The translations under genes were made by a program, and so were the position numbers. From Roseburia sp. (lineage in GTDB: Bacteria; Bacillota; Clostridia; Lachnospirales; Lachnospiraceae): 64,000 nt of DNA. Numbering within the stretch: the first letter of the stretch is position 1; the number at the start of each line of letters is the position of its first letter. Shown one piece after another: positions 50,979-59,144 of the stretch. Where the stretch lies: the NCBI GenBank assembly GCA_019421345.1, contig JAHZFL010000015.1, positions 9,352-73,351 of the forward strand, given 5' to 3'. Under the pieces are notes generated by a model. The model saw nothing but the letters and a program-made list of their open reading frames with translations, did not search any database and was not told the DNA's origin.

Positions 50979-52034
50979 ACGCGTTTCCATCTCAATCCTA
51001 ATATCATTTCCTGCGACACGGACATCTGCATAGCTTCCGCACACAAGCGGCATCATCGGCGGCAGATGTCCGATGTCTGCATCCATGACAACCGGCACAC
51101 CGTATTCTCCAAGCAAATCACAGACAGCACGATATTGATCCAATCCCATCAGCTCCTGACCGAATATGAGCGGACGTCCGATCAAAAATCCTTTCACATG
51201 AGAAAACCATCCGGCATTTTTCATCTGCCAGACCGCGCGTCTGATCGCCATCACATTCAGCTCACAGGATTCCAGAAACCAGATGATTCCGTCCTCCCGA
51301 TACCGCTCGGCAAACTCCGCGGTCTGATCGTACTTTGTTCCAAGCAGCGTCACAAGACAATCCATGCAGCCGCCAAGCAAACGCCCCTGCATATGGATCG
51401 TGGGATGCTCCGATTCCTGCAGCGTTCCACTCTGCCCCTGCGGCAAAAACACACGCAGCCTTCTTGGCTCTGTCACCGCATAGGGCTCAAGCGGGTGCTC
51501 CTCATCCTTTTTGCTCTCCTTCTCCCATTTCTCATAGCCGTGCACGGTATTTTTTGTCCCGCACAGCAGCCCATAGGCGTCGTGCAGACTTTCATGCCAC
51601 GGCTCCATGCCATATGCCGCCGCACATGGTCCATAGATTGACGCAGTATCGCAAAGCGTTGCCAGCAGATATGTCAGATTCGTATTATCCGAAAAGCCCA
51701 TATACCATTTCGGCTCTGCCGCCTTTATCCGCTCAAAGTCCACATGTCCGATCGTCTCGCACATCAGCTCCCCGCCGCCGCAGGAGATCAGCACGTCATT
51801 TTCGTCGCTGCAATAGTATTCCGTCAGCTCCTTTCCGCACGCCTGCGGCGTATTGCTGATGCCGATTCCGCTCCCCTCATAGCAATTCGGTCCGATCGCA
51901 AGCCGATGCCCCAGCTCACGAAACTTCCTCTGGGCATTTTCAAAGCCGGATCGGTACGGCTCAATATTACAGCCAAACGATGGTGCAACAAAGCCAATGG
52001 TGCCTTCCTTTGGCAAATATTTGGGGTATCTCAT
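50973..52034 (-). CDS. S66-family peptidase (LD-carboxypeptidase/MccF-like)
   Basis: A 353-residue serine peptidase. The nucleophile lies in MGFSDNTNLTYLL, the Glu in WFLESCEL, and the His in DIGHLPPMMPL, the Ser-Glu-His triad of family S66. VAPSFGCNIEP and LISCGGGELMCE are N-terminal family blocks. LdcA acts in peptidoglycan recycling; MccF-type members cleave microcin-like acyl-sulfamoyl adenylates. Without a signal peptide it is cytosolic, and the sequence does not decide between the two roles. AAAGGAG precedes the ATG. Confidence 0.9.
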   Translation of the reverse strand: MRYPKYLPKEGTIGFVAPSFGCNIEPYRSGFENAQRKFRELGHRLAIGPNCYEGSGIGISNTPQACGKELTEYYCSDENDVLISCGGGELMCETIGHVDFERIKAAEPKWYMGFSDNTNLTYLLATLCDTASIYGPCAAAYGMEPWHESLHDAYGLLCGTKNTVHGYEKWEKESKKDEEHPLEPYAVTEPRRLRVFLPQGQSGTLQESEHPTIHMQGRLLGGCMDCLVTLLGTKYDQTAEFAERYREDGIIWFLESCELNVMAIRRAVWQMKNAGWFSHVKGFLIGRPLIFGQELMGLDQYRAVCDLLGEYGVPVVMDADIGHLPPMMPLVCGSYADVRVAGNDIRIEMETRL

Positions 52035-52120
52035 AAAAATCTCCTTTTCTAATCAATCTGCTGCGGATATTCCTTAATCACTCGTCCTCATTTCTTTGCA
52101 GCCTTCATGCAATGCTCCTA

Positions 52121-52270
52121 GTGACTGTCTCGTTCACCTTCAGCATCATGGCTCAGAATGAATTTTCAGCCTGTAAGGCGAAGGAATGAGGCGATGCGGT
52201 GGCATCGTCGATTGACGACAACGCAGCAGATGGAAATTCAGGCAAGTCATGATGCGAACTGTGAGTGATA
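52121..52270. repeat. Highly palindromic gene-free element (possible MITE or structured RNA)
   Basis: This 300-base gap between the S66 and bceB genes contains nested inverted repeats. GCATCATG (52143-52150) pairs with CATGATGC (52248-52255), GAATTT (52160-52165) with AAATTC (52234-52239), and GTTC (52132-52135) with GAAC (52256-52259). Inside, CGATGC/GCATCG (52192-52207) and TCGTC/GACGA (52205-52218) are two hairpins that share bases and exclude each other. No coding potential is seen. No second copy exists in the window. Confidence 0.5.
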
Positions 52271-52339
52271 CAGTATACTAGTTTTTATTGTACCACAATT
52301 CCATGTATGGGAACAGATGAATGTGCGCCACCCCCTCTC

Positions 52340-54379
52340 CTAAACCTGATTTCCAACAATCTTATAATAGCTGCGGGAGGTCATGAGAAATACCGAAAGA
52401 TAAATCACTGTGAAGATCACCGATGTTCCTGCCACACACGCCATAAATAATTGCTGATTGATCAGCTTTAAGCTTTCCAGCAGCATGGTGATCATCGGAA
52501 ACGCCATAGTCACATGCAAAATCGCTGCGGCAAGCGGCAGGAAAAATACCAAAAGCACCTGTGAACGAATTGCCGCTTTCACCTCCGCATTGCTCATTCC
52601 CACCTTTTCCATGATCGCGAAACGCTCCTTATCCTCATACCCTTCCGAAATCTGCTTATAGAAAATAATCAGCACGGTCACCATCAAAAACAGACTTCCA
52701 AGAAACATCCCCAGGAAAAACAGTCCGCCGTACAGCGTGTAGAAAGACTGCTTATTCTCCTCTCGCCCCTCCAAATATACATACTGATAACCGCTGCTCT
52801 TTTGTTCCCCCGACTGCTCCCAGTCAAGGAGTGCCTCGCGCAGTCTCCCCTCCGCCGCAAGCTGCTCGTTCGCATCACCATCAATGTCATAGCCCATCGT
52901 ATAAACGATATACAAGTCTACACGCTCATTGCTCCAGTTTTTCCGGATCGCGGAAAAAAGCTCACCAAGCGCCGCATCATCCGGCACGATCAGATAATAC
53001 AGCCCCTGCGTCATTGACAAATATCCCAACGTCTCATCTTCGGGAAATTCACAATGCTGCTTGACCCGATACTCGATATTCTCAACCGCCACACGGTCAT
53101 ATTTATAGGGTACTGTGCCGGCAACTGCCGCCTCTCCCTTTGCGAGCGGCGCTATTTCCTGTCCTGTGAGCACCTCATAATCCTCACGCGGAATCGCTAC
53201 AAGCATGGCAACGTCATTGATGTCGTAATTTGTGCCCGCGCCAACGCCGACGGGAGTCCATGTGTCCTCGTGACACACCACTGTTGTTCCCATATTTAAA
53301 TATGCACGCTGTCCGGTGATCACGCGCCCGGATTCCTTTAGTGCCTCCTCCGTCACCGCCGCGACCTCCCGTTTATCCTCCGGCAGCGCCGTGTAATACG
53401 CACCGATATTGATTTCCGAAGGATAGGTTGCCTTCAGGGAATCCTCCAAGCCTAAATACATACAGACCGTCGTTGAAACTGTCACCAGCACCATCGTCGA
53501 GAGGATACAGATATTGGCAAGCCCCACCGCATTCTGCTTCATCCGATAGATCATGCCCGAAACCGTCGTAAAATGTCCGGTCTGATAATAAAACCTTTTA
53601 TTTTTGCGCAAAAGTTTCAGCATCGCGATGCTTCCCGCCGTAAACAGGCAGTAGGTGCCTGCGATCACAAGCAGCACCGCCCCGAAAAACCATGTCAACG
53701 CCGAAATTGCGTCCGTTGTCGTCACCGCAATATAATATCCGGCACCTAATGTGATAATTCCAATGAGTGTCAGTAAAAGCTTCGTCCTTGGCTCGCGCTC
53801 ACCAGCGCTCCTGCTGTGCAAAAGCTCAATGGGATTTGCCAGCTTGATCTGCATCAGATTATACAAAAATGTCGCCGTGTAGATAAAAAGAAATAATTGC
53901 ACCGTATGCACGCATCCCGTTCGAGAAATATAAAACGGAATATTTGCCGGCAGCCGCGTCAGACGATATAAAATCATCTCCAAAAGCTTATGAAATGTGA
54001 TGCCGAACACCAAACCGCCCGTGATCGTCACTGCCGCGGTAAAAAGCTGCTCCAGCAAGAGCACCTTTGTGAGATGCTTCTTTTCCATCCCCAGAATATT
54101 ATAGATTCCAAGCTCCTTTTTCCTGCGCTTCATCAAAAAGCTGTTTGTGTAAAACAAAAAAATACTGACAAAAACGCCGACTACCACAACGCCAAATGTT
54201 AAAATCATCTGAATGTCCTGCGCTCCGCCGCCAAGGCTGGAAAGTCCCGGATTATCCTGCATTGCCATTACCAGATAAAACATTGCAGCAGAGATGATGC
54301 CGGTCAGCAGATAGGGCAGATAAAAGCGCCGATTGCTTTTCATATTGATGACTGCCAGTTTTCTATATAATTGTATCAC
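52340..54379 (-). CDS. BceB-type ABC transporter permease (antimicrobial-peptide detoxification)
   Basis: A 679-residue permease of the FtsX/BceB type. The arrangement is one helix, three helices, then more helices, a large outside domain of about 210 residues (about 330-530, between helices 7 and 8), and three C-terminal helices. This ten-helix layout with a big extracellular domain defines BceB-like transporters that free lipid II-cycle targets from peptide antibiotics. Starts with GTG at 54379, overlapping the ATPase stop (GTGA), with GGAGG six bases before it. Partner kinase and regulator are at 59143-60835. Confidence 0.88.
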   Translation of the reverse strand: MIQLYRKLAVINMKSNRRFYLPYLLTGIISAAMFYLVMAMQDNPGLSSLGGGAQDIQMILTFGVVVVGVFVSIFLFYTNSFLMKRRKKELGIYNILGMEKKHLTKVLLLEQLFTAAVTITGGLVFGITFHKLLEMILYRLTRLPANIPFYISRTGCVHTVQLFLFIYTATFLYNLMQIKLANPIELLHSRSAGEREPRTKLLLTLIGIITLGAGYYIAVTTTDAISALTWFFGAVLLVIAGTYCLFTAGSIAMLKLLRKNKRFYYQTGHFTTVSGMIYRMKQNAVGLANICILSTMVLVTVSTTVCMYLGLEDSLKATYPSEINIGAYYTALPEDKREVAAVTEEALKESGRVITGQRAYLNMGTTVVCHEDTWTPVGVGAGTNYDINDVAMLVAIPREDYEVLTGQEIAPLAKGEAAVAGTVPYKYDRVAVENIEYRVKQHCEFPEDETLGYLSMTQGLYYLIVPDDAALGELFSAIRKNWSNERVDLYIVYTMGYDIDGDANEQLAAEGRLREALLDWEQSGEQKSSGYQYVYLEGREENKQSFYTLYGGLFFLGMFLGSLFLMVTVLIIFYKQISEGYEDKERFAIMEKVGMSNAEVKAAIRSQVLLVFFLPLAAAILHVTMAFPMITMLLESLKLINQQLFMACVAGTSVIFTVIYLSVFLMTSRSYYKIVGNQV

Positions 54380-55194
54380 GATAAACCTCCCGCTTCCCAG
54401 CTTTCCTCCACCTCATATGCAAACGCCTCCTTCGCCGGAGCGCCTCCGGCTGTCAAAACCGTAAGCGTATCTGAAATTCTTGCATATAACTCCTCGCTGC
54501 GCAGATCGCCGCGGTATAGCTGATGGAATACCTCACCGTCCTTGATAAACAGCACACGCTTTGCATGACTTGCCGCCTTCATCGAATGCGTCACCATAAG
54601 AATGGTCTGACCCCCGTTATTGATGACGTTAAAAAGCGAAAGAAGGCTGTCTGTTGCCTTAGAATCCAATGCTCCGGTCGGCTCATCTGCCAAAATAAGC
54701 TGCGGCTTAGTGATCAGCGCCCGCGCGACCGCCGTCCGCTGCTTCTGCCCGCCCGATATTTCATACGGAAACTTATCTAAAAGCTCGGTGATCCCAAGCT
54801 TTCCTGCTATCGGCAAAAGTCTCGGCTCCATCTCCTGCGCCGCCACGCCGGAAAGCACGAGCGGCAGTAAAATATTATCCCGGACGGAAAAGGTGTCAAG
54901 CAGATTAAAATCCTGAAAAACAAATCCAAGGTTGTCTCTGCGGAACGCCGAAATTTCTTTTTCACGAATCTCGACAATATTCCTTCCGTTTAAAAGAACC
55001 TCTCCTCCGGTCGGCTTATCAAGCGCCGCTAAGATATTAAGAAGCGTCGTCTTTCCCGAACCGGACTCTCCCATGATCGCCACATATTCGCCTTCCTCCA
55101 CCGAGAAGTTCAGATTTGACAAAGCCTGTACCTGGTTGCCGCCAAACCGCGTCGTATAAATCTTTTTTAAATTCTTTACCTCTAAGATCGCCAT
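54376..55194 (-). CDS. BceA-type ABC transporter ATPase
   Basis: A 272-residue ABC ATPase with Walker A GESGSGKTTLL, Q-loop FVFQDFNLLD, signature ISGGQKQRTAVARAL, Walker B LILADEPTGALDS and switch His in VTHSMKAA, the MacB/BceA subfamily pattern. The ATG at 55194 with AAAGGGA is preferred to upstream in-frame codons. Cotranscribed with the permease. The promoter region carries a TATACT -10 (55240-55245) and Bce-type operator sites. Confidence 0.92.
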   Translation of the reverse strand: MAILEVKNLKKIYTTRFGGNQVQALSNLNFSVEEGEYVAIMGESGSGKTTLLNILAALDKPTGGEVLLNGRNIVEIREKEISAFRRDNLGFVFQDFNLLDTFSVRDNILLPLVLSGVAAQEMEPRLLPIAGKLGITELLDKFPYEISGGQKQRTAVARALITKPQLILADEPTGALDSKATDSLLSLFNVINNGGQTILMVTHSMKAASHAKRVLFIKDGEVFHQLYRGDLRSEELYARISDTLTVLTAGGAPAKEAFAYEVEESWEAGGLS

Positions 55195-55239
55195 AAAAAT
55201 CCCTTTCTTCACTCTGCTCATTTCTGTTTCTTTATGCTT

Positions 55240-55313
55240 AGTATAACAAAGAGGAGAAATGCCAGCCATTGCTTCCGCTTACATTTCCCCTCTTATTTCT
55301 TACATTTCTGTAA
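55240..55313 (-). promoter_or_regulatory. bceAB promoter with BceR-type operator pair
   Basis: TTACA-TTTC-TGTAA (55300-55313) matches the Bce-family regulator motif TNACA-N4-TGTAA exactly. A degenerate copy (TTACA-N4 with a poor second half) begins at 55279, 21 bases away, two helical turns. A -10 TATACT (55240-55245) without a good -35 predicts a start near 55233, placing the sites at about -52 and -74. This fits an activated promoter controlled by the response regulator encoded at 60164. Confidence 0.7.
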
Positions 55314-55325
55314 GATAACTGTTAT

Positions 55326-55979
55326 TTATATATATTTTCGCAATCCGGCATACTGCGCATTTTTGCTGAGCGCTCTTTTATAGAGCATCAGCGATAATCC
55401 GTACTGTACCGCACTCCCCAAAAGAATCGCCACAAAGCCGCTACATGCTGCCACAAAGACCGATACGCCACGAACTACTCCGAGCGCCGCGCCAATTTGA
55501 ATGACACTTGATCCGATCACAAAGGCGATGATAAACAGCGCAGTTCCCAGAACATAGGTTTTATACGCAATTCCACAATAGGTCATGATCAAAAAAATCT
55601 CAAATGCAAACAGAACAAGTATCATCACCATATCCTCCCGCATTTCCGGTCTTGCATTTAAACGGAGCAGGCTGATGATGAGCGCGCCTCCATAGGTGAG
55701 AACAAACGCTCCTGCCGTCAAAGCTGTCGGAACTGACGTCTGCAGCGCTTTTTTCCACGGCGACGTCTGTACCAGATTTGACACGGACAGCGAAGACAGC
55801 AACTGCGCCGGATACATTGCCAGAATCATCATCAGATACCCTCCGAGATACCATGTTTCAATACTCATGCTAAAAAGCAGCAGACCAAGCAGGAAAAAAA
55901 TTCCGCCAGACAATAATGTCGTTTTTATGCCCCACGCATAGCGCAATAGTTTAAGCCCCAGTTTCATCGATTTCATCAT
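55326..55979 (-). CDS. ABC-2-like membrane protein of the GntR-ABC operon
   Basis: A 217-residue membrane protein with six hydrophobic segments and no recognisable motif. The closely spaced group with an ABC ATPase and GntR regulator upstream suggests it is one of two permease subunits. The start (ATGATG with GAGAGGAG before it) overlaps the end of the upstream membrane gene by 29 bases. Confidence 0.75.
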   Translation of the reverse strand: MMKSMKLGLKLLRYAWGIKTTLLSGGIFFLLGLLLFSMSIETWYLGGYLMMILAMYPAQLLSSLSVSNLVQTSPWKKALQTSVPTALTAGAFVLTYGGALIISLLRLNARPEMREDMVMILVLFAFEIFLIMTYCGIAYKTYVLGTALFIIAFVIGSSVIQIGAALGVVRGVSVFVAACSGFVAILLGSAVQYGLSLMLYKRALSKNAQYAGLRKYI

Positions 55980-56583
55980 AATAGCTCCTCTCCAAACGTT
56001 TCTCGATCACCCGCAGTCCCACCACGGGCACAACCACTGCTGCAGGCAGCAGCAGTGCTGCCATAAGCACAGGACTCTTTCCAACAAGAACGATTCCTGC
56101 TATGAATACGACATCGGCAAAGGTTGACGCGATCAGTCCCGCCCATGTCAACTCAAAAAACCTCACAACCGTCACAAATGCCGCCATAAGCACGGCTGCC
56201 AGCAAACACAGGTCAAACGCTTGCATCCACAAATCCCCCGTCATGCAAAAAATGTCTTTTGCCACACCAAGACCAATACAGCCGGCTGTCACTGCCGCGA
56301 TATAAATCAACTGGCGGAACAGATTGCACACAAGCGCGCTTCGCATCATGCTAAGGCCTCTGTGGGAGGACTTGATATATTCCGGCAGTCCAACCCCGCG
56401 TGCGGCAAGACCTCCAAAGCTCAGCCGATCCGCCAGAATCTCTGCCGACAGCAATAAGAATATTGCCGCAAGACCTCCAAGCAGTACCGCAATGATGACT
56501 GCCAACAGCGGAAGCAGCAAAAATACGATCAGACGATACAGCCTTGTCGAAAAAGTAAGGTAACATTTTATCATCCTTCTCAA
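55951..56583 (-). CDS. Second membrane protein of the GntR-ABC operon
   Basis: A 210-residue membrane protein with five or six helices and a DUF624-like feel, though I do not recognise it firmly. GGAGG stands eight bases before TTG at 56583, the best-spaced start. GTG at 56589 is only three bases from it and ATG at 56574 is 17 away. Overlaps the next membrane gene by 29 bases. With the ABC ATPase it may form a small exporter. Confidence 0.7.
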   Translation of the reverse strand: MRRMIKCYLTFSTRLYRLIVFLLLPLLAVIIAVLLGGLAAIFLLLSAEILADRLSFGGLAARGVGLPEYIKSSHRGLSMMRSALVCNLFRQLIYIAAVTAGCIGLGVAKDIFCMTGDLWMQAFDLCLLAAVLMAAFVTVVRFFELTWAGLIASTFADVVFIAGIVLVGKSPVLMAALLLPAAVVVPVVGLRVIEKRLERSYYDEIDETGA

Positions 56584-56611
56584 ACTCACGTCCCTCCTAA
56601 CTGCACATGTC

Positions 56612-57496
56612 CTAATAAAGGTTCAGCCTTGAATTTGCCCTCATGACTGCAACGCTGATCTGTGACAGAGACGGCGTCTCCGTATAAATATCCATCCCCT
56701 CCAGTCCGTAAAGCCTTTCTGTCAGACAAATCCCCTCAAAGCCATAGGAGCTTCCGGTGTAGCTGAACAGATGCTTCTTTGCCTCCTCGGCATCCTTTGC
56801 CTCTCCCTTCACGAGCACATATTTTTCCTTCAAATCCTCCACGAATCCGGCTTCTACGACCGTTCCATGCTCCATGATCACGCAATAATCGGTCACATGC
56901 TCCATATCCGCGATGTTATGTGTGGAGAAAAGGACACTATGCGCTCCGCCTCCCTCCTCAAGATACTGACGTATCATACCGCAAAGGCAGTCACGCATCA
57001 ACGGGTCTAACGGCGATGCAGGCTCATCCATGATCAGACACTCCGTTTTGCGCGCGAGCGCTGCTGCCAGCGCAAGCTTCATCCTGTTTCCGTCGGACAG
57101 ACTGGACACTTTTTTCTTTCCGCTCTCATCAATGCCAAGTCCCTTACACAATTCCCGGTAACGCGCACCGTCAAATGTCTCAAACAAAAGCCCGCTCACC
57201 TCTGCCGTCTGCGCGACCGTCCAGTGCGGCAGAAAATAATTTCCCGGTCCGGTGTAGCCGATACGCTCCTTTACCTTCTCCACGTCCGTCTCCTTCTCAT
57301 CAAAATAGCGGATGCTCCCCTGATAATCGAGACGAATGCCCGTCATAAGATTGATGAGCGTGCTCTTTCCCGCTCCGTTTTCCCCGATCAGCGCTGTGGC
57401 AAAGCCCTTCGGTATCGCAAGGCTTGCAATGTCCAGCTCAAATCCCTTGTATTTTTTCTTAATATCCGTTGCTTCTATTACATATTCCATGTTCAT
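56612..57496 (-). CDS. ABC transporter ATPase (YtrB-like)
   Basis: A 294-residue ABC ATPase with Walker A GENGAGKSTL, a signature that is unusual (SLSDGNRMKLALAAAL instead of LSGGQ), Walker B CLIMDEPASPLDP and switch His in FSTHNIADME. A C-terminal domain of about 80 residues follows. This pattern matches ATPases of the GntR(YtrA)-controlled Ytr-type transporters. The ATG overlaps the GntR stop by four bases (ATGA), with GGAGGGAG upstream. Confidence 0.9.
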   Translation of the reverse strand: MNMEYVIEATDIKKKYKGFELDIASLAIPKGFATALIGENGAGKSTLINLMTGIRLDYQGSIRYFDEKETDVEKVKERIGYTGPGNYFLPHWTVAQTAEVSGLLFETFDGARYRELCKGLGIDESGKKKVSSLSDGNRMKLALAAALARKTECLIMDEPASPLDPLMRDCLCGMIRQYLEEGGGAHSVLFSTHNIADMEHVTDYCVIMEHGTVVEAGFVEDLKEKYVLVKGEAKDAEEAKKHLFSYTGSSYGFEGICLTERLYGLEGMDIYTETPSLSQISVAVMRANSRLNLY

Positions 57497-57876
57497 CGCT
57501 CTCCCTCCTCCGGCATCTGCTGCAATGCCTTTAATGTGTCAGCCAGCTCCTGCTCCGTCATGCCTGCGATCTTTGCAGCATGGATCGCCTCCAGCAGACA
57601 CTCCTCTACCTTTCGCAGGTGCTGCTCCCTTAGCATCTCGCTGTCCTGCGCATTGACATAAAATCCCTTGCCCTGCACCGCTGTGACAAGTCCTTCCGCT
57701 TCCATCTGTTCGTATGCCTTCATCGTTGTGATGACACTGATCTTTAGGTCCTTCGCCAGACTGCGGATCGACGGCAGGTATTCTCCATGCGCGAGCTTTC
57801 CCGCCAGAATATCCGCCTTGAGCGCCTCAGCAATCTGCTGATAGATCGGCACACCGGAATTTTGTAATATCTTCAA
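57493..57876 (-). CDS. YtrA-subfamily GntR regulator
   Basis: A 127-residue short GntR protein. The winged helix is GVPIYQQIAEALKADILAG, then LPSIRSLAKDLKISVITTMKAYEQMEAEGLV and GKGFYV. A single dimerisation helix of about 45 residues replaces a ligand domain, defining YtrA. Such repressors often control the ABC operon they head and respond to cell-wall antibiotics. A strong promoter with overlapping palindromic AT-rich sequence lies directly upstream. Confidence 0.92.
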   Translation of the reverse strand: MKILQNSGVPIYQQIAEALKADILAGKLAHGEYLPSIRSLAKDLKISVITTMKAYEQMEAEGLVTAVQGKGFYVNAQDSEMLREQHLRKVEECLLEAIHAAKIAGMTEQELADTLKALQQMPEEGER

Positions 57877-57921
57877 TCTATACTCCCCTTTCCCTTCATC
57901 CCTCCGTCTGTTTATATGTTA

Positions 57922-57950
57922 TATATACAGTATACTCAGTTGCTTGTCAA
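57922..57950 (-). promoter_or_regulatory. Promoter of the GntR-ABC operon
   Basis: TTGACA (57945-57950), 17 bases, TATATA (57922-57927) on the minus strand. The spacer includes the palindrome AGTATACT and the region continues TATATATAACATATAA, likely operator for the YtrA-type repressor. Autoregulation is inferred. Confidence 0.75.
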
Positions 57951-57979
57951 GAAAATTTTAAAATAGAATGAAAATTTCT

Positions 57980-58008
57980 TTGGATTTCTCAATCATTTGT
58001 GATACGAT
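57980..58008 (+). promoter_or_regulatory. Possible promoter of the membrane gene at 58054
   Basis: TTGGAT (57980-57985), 17 bases, TACGAT (58003-58008), divergent from the GntR promoter. Start near 58015. Confidence 0.5.
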
Positions 58009-58053
58009 AATTCAAACAATATGATCGGTATTCCCGGATTGGAGGCGATACGC

Positions 58054-58545
58054 TTGCTTTTCAAAAAACTCCTTGGCTCATCCCGCATACTATTTCTTCC
58101 GCTCTTATCCGTCGCCCTCCTGCTTCTCCTTGTCCTTGTCCGTTTCCCCTATTCCCGGACAGAACTCGCTGCCATAGAGGAGCAGGGAACCTTTTCAACA
58201 CCCGCACAAACACTGTTTCTTACTGACAGCGTACATACCGCTTCGGAAACTTCCTTTTACTACCTTTGGAAAACTGCGGACGGCGAGCTGTATCTTTCCA
58301 CAGCAACACGCTTTCCGTTTTGGAAGTCCTACGATCTGTCCAAGCCTGTGACCTTCCAACGAGCAGAGCTTTACCAGCACTCTGACTATTTCCATAAGGT
58401 CACACTCTCCTATCACGAAAATGAGCTGTCACTGGACGAGGAGACACAGCTCTCCTTCAGTGTATTGGCGCTTCCATTTGCTTTTCTGGTACTCCTTTGG
58501 AATTTTTTTGCCGCCTGTAAGGAGAAAAAGAGGCGCGCGCAGTAG
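58054..58545 (+). CDS. Hypothetical two-helix membrane protein
   Basis: A 163-residue protein. An N-terminal helix (FLPLLSVALLLLLVLV) and a C-terminal helix (FSVLALPFAFLVLLWNFF) flank an outside domain of about 95 residues that I do not recognise; it is rich in aromatic residues and short beta strands. I start it at TTG 58054 because GGAGG lies eight bases upstream; the ATG at 58021 has no ribosome site and would come only a few bases after the predicted transcript start. Lies alone on the plus strand within the resistance region. Confidence 0.65.
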   Translation: MLFKKLLGSSRILFLPLLSVALLLLLVLVRFPYSRTELAAIEEQGTFSTPAQTLFLTDSVHTASETSFYYLWKTADGELYLSTATRFPFWKSYDLSKPVTFQRAELYQHSDYFHKVTLSYHENELSLDEETQLSFSVLALPFAFLVLLWNFFAACKEKKRRAQ

Positions 58546-58628
58546 AAAATTTTCATAGATTTTATAAAACCGCCATGCTGCAATAAAGTCATCGATAAAT
58601 CGAAATTTTATTACAAAGAAGAAGGATA

Positions 58629-59010
58629 ATGAACAACGCAAAACTCCAAGCGCAAAAGAACACACTTGTAAAAAAGCAGCTTATGGACGAGAGCGACAAC
58701 CTGCTCGAATACACGCAGGGAAATACCAAGGAGAGACTCCTCGGCAAATGGGGGGGGGCAGTGGAGACCGGGCTGGATTTATTTTACAGAGCAGAAAATT
58801 ATCTGCTTCTGGGGAGTTTTGGGATATCTTGAAATCCCCTACAACAGTATTCGTGCCCTTAGCAAATCTACCCAAATGTTTTTACCATTTGGGATTACGA
58901 TCACTTATACTGATAAGAACGGAAAGGTGGTTGAAGACAAAATCTCCGTACAAAAGCGCAATGAAAGGATAAATCTGATTTCCGAAAGAAGCGGTGTAAA
59001 GGTTTCCTGA
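58629..59010 (+). pseudogene. Frameshifted PH-like small protein gene with a G9 tract
   Basis: Frame 1 runs MNNAKLQAQKNTLVKKQL to RAENYLLLGSFG and then stops. The continuation GYLEIPYNSIRALSKSTQ then ITITYTDKNGKVVEDKI lies in the next frame and ends at 59010. Removing one base in the run TTTTGGG (about 58817-58823) joins them into about 126 residues. The joined protein looks like a small bacterial PH/GRAM-like fold, tentatively. A run of nine G (58750-58758) lies upstream in the same gene, so slippage is plausible. AAGAAGGATA precedes the ATG. Pseudogene, phase-variable gene or sequencing error cannot be separated here. Confidence 0.55.
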
Positions 59011-59064
59011 GATTTACAGTTTCCTAAAGAACAAAAGTATGCATCCTCACACAAAGCGTGTTTT

Positions 59065-59104
59065 TATGACATAGGATTTCAGAGCAATTTCCTATGTCAT
59101 AAAA
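59065..59104 (-). repeat. 40-bp palindromic dispersed repeat, copy 2
   Basis: Matches 8945-8984 with three differences. TATGACATAGGA and TCCTATGTCATA are perfect 12-base arms around TTTCAGAGCAATT-type core bases. It abuts the terminator of the sensor kinase gene, just as copy 1 abuts that of truA. Confidence 0.7.
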
Positions 59105-59144
59105 GGAACAGGGAAGCCTGCAAGCAGACTTCCCTGTTCCTTTT
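59101..59144 (-). terminator. Terminator of the two-component operon
   Basis: AAAAGGAACAGGGAAG and CTTCCCTGTTCCTTTT form a 16-bp outer stem with an inner CTGC/GCAG. The stem overlaps the kinase stop codon (59143-59145) and its 3' arm ends in TTTT. Confidence 0.9.
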
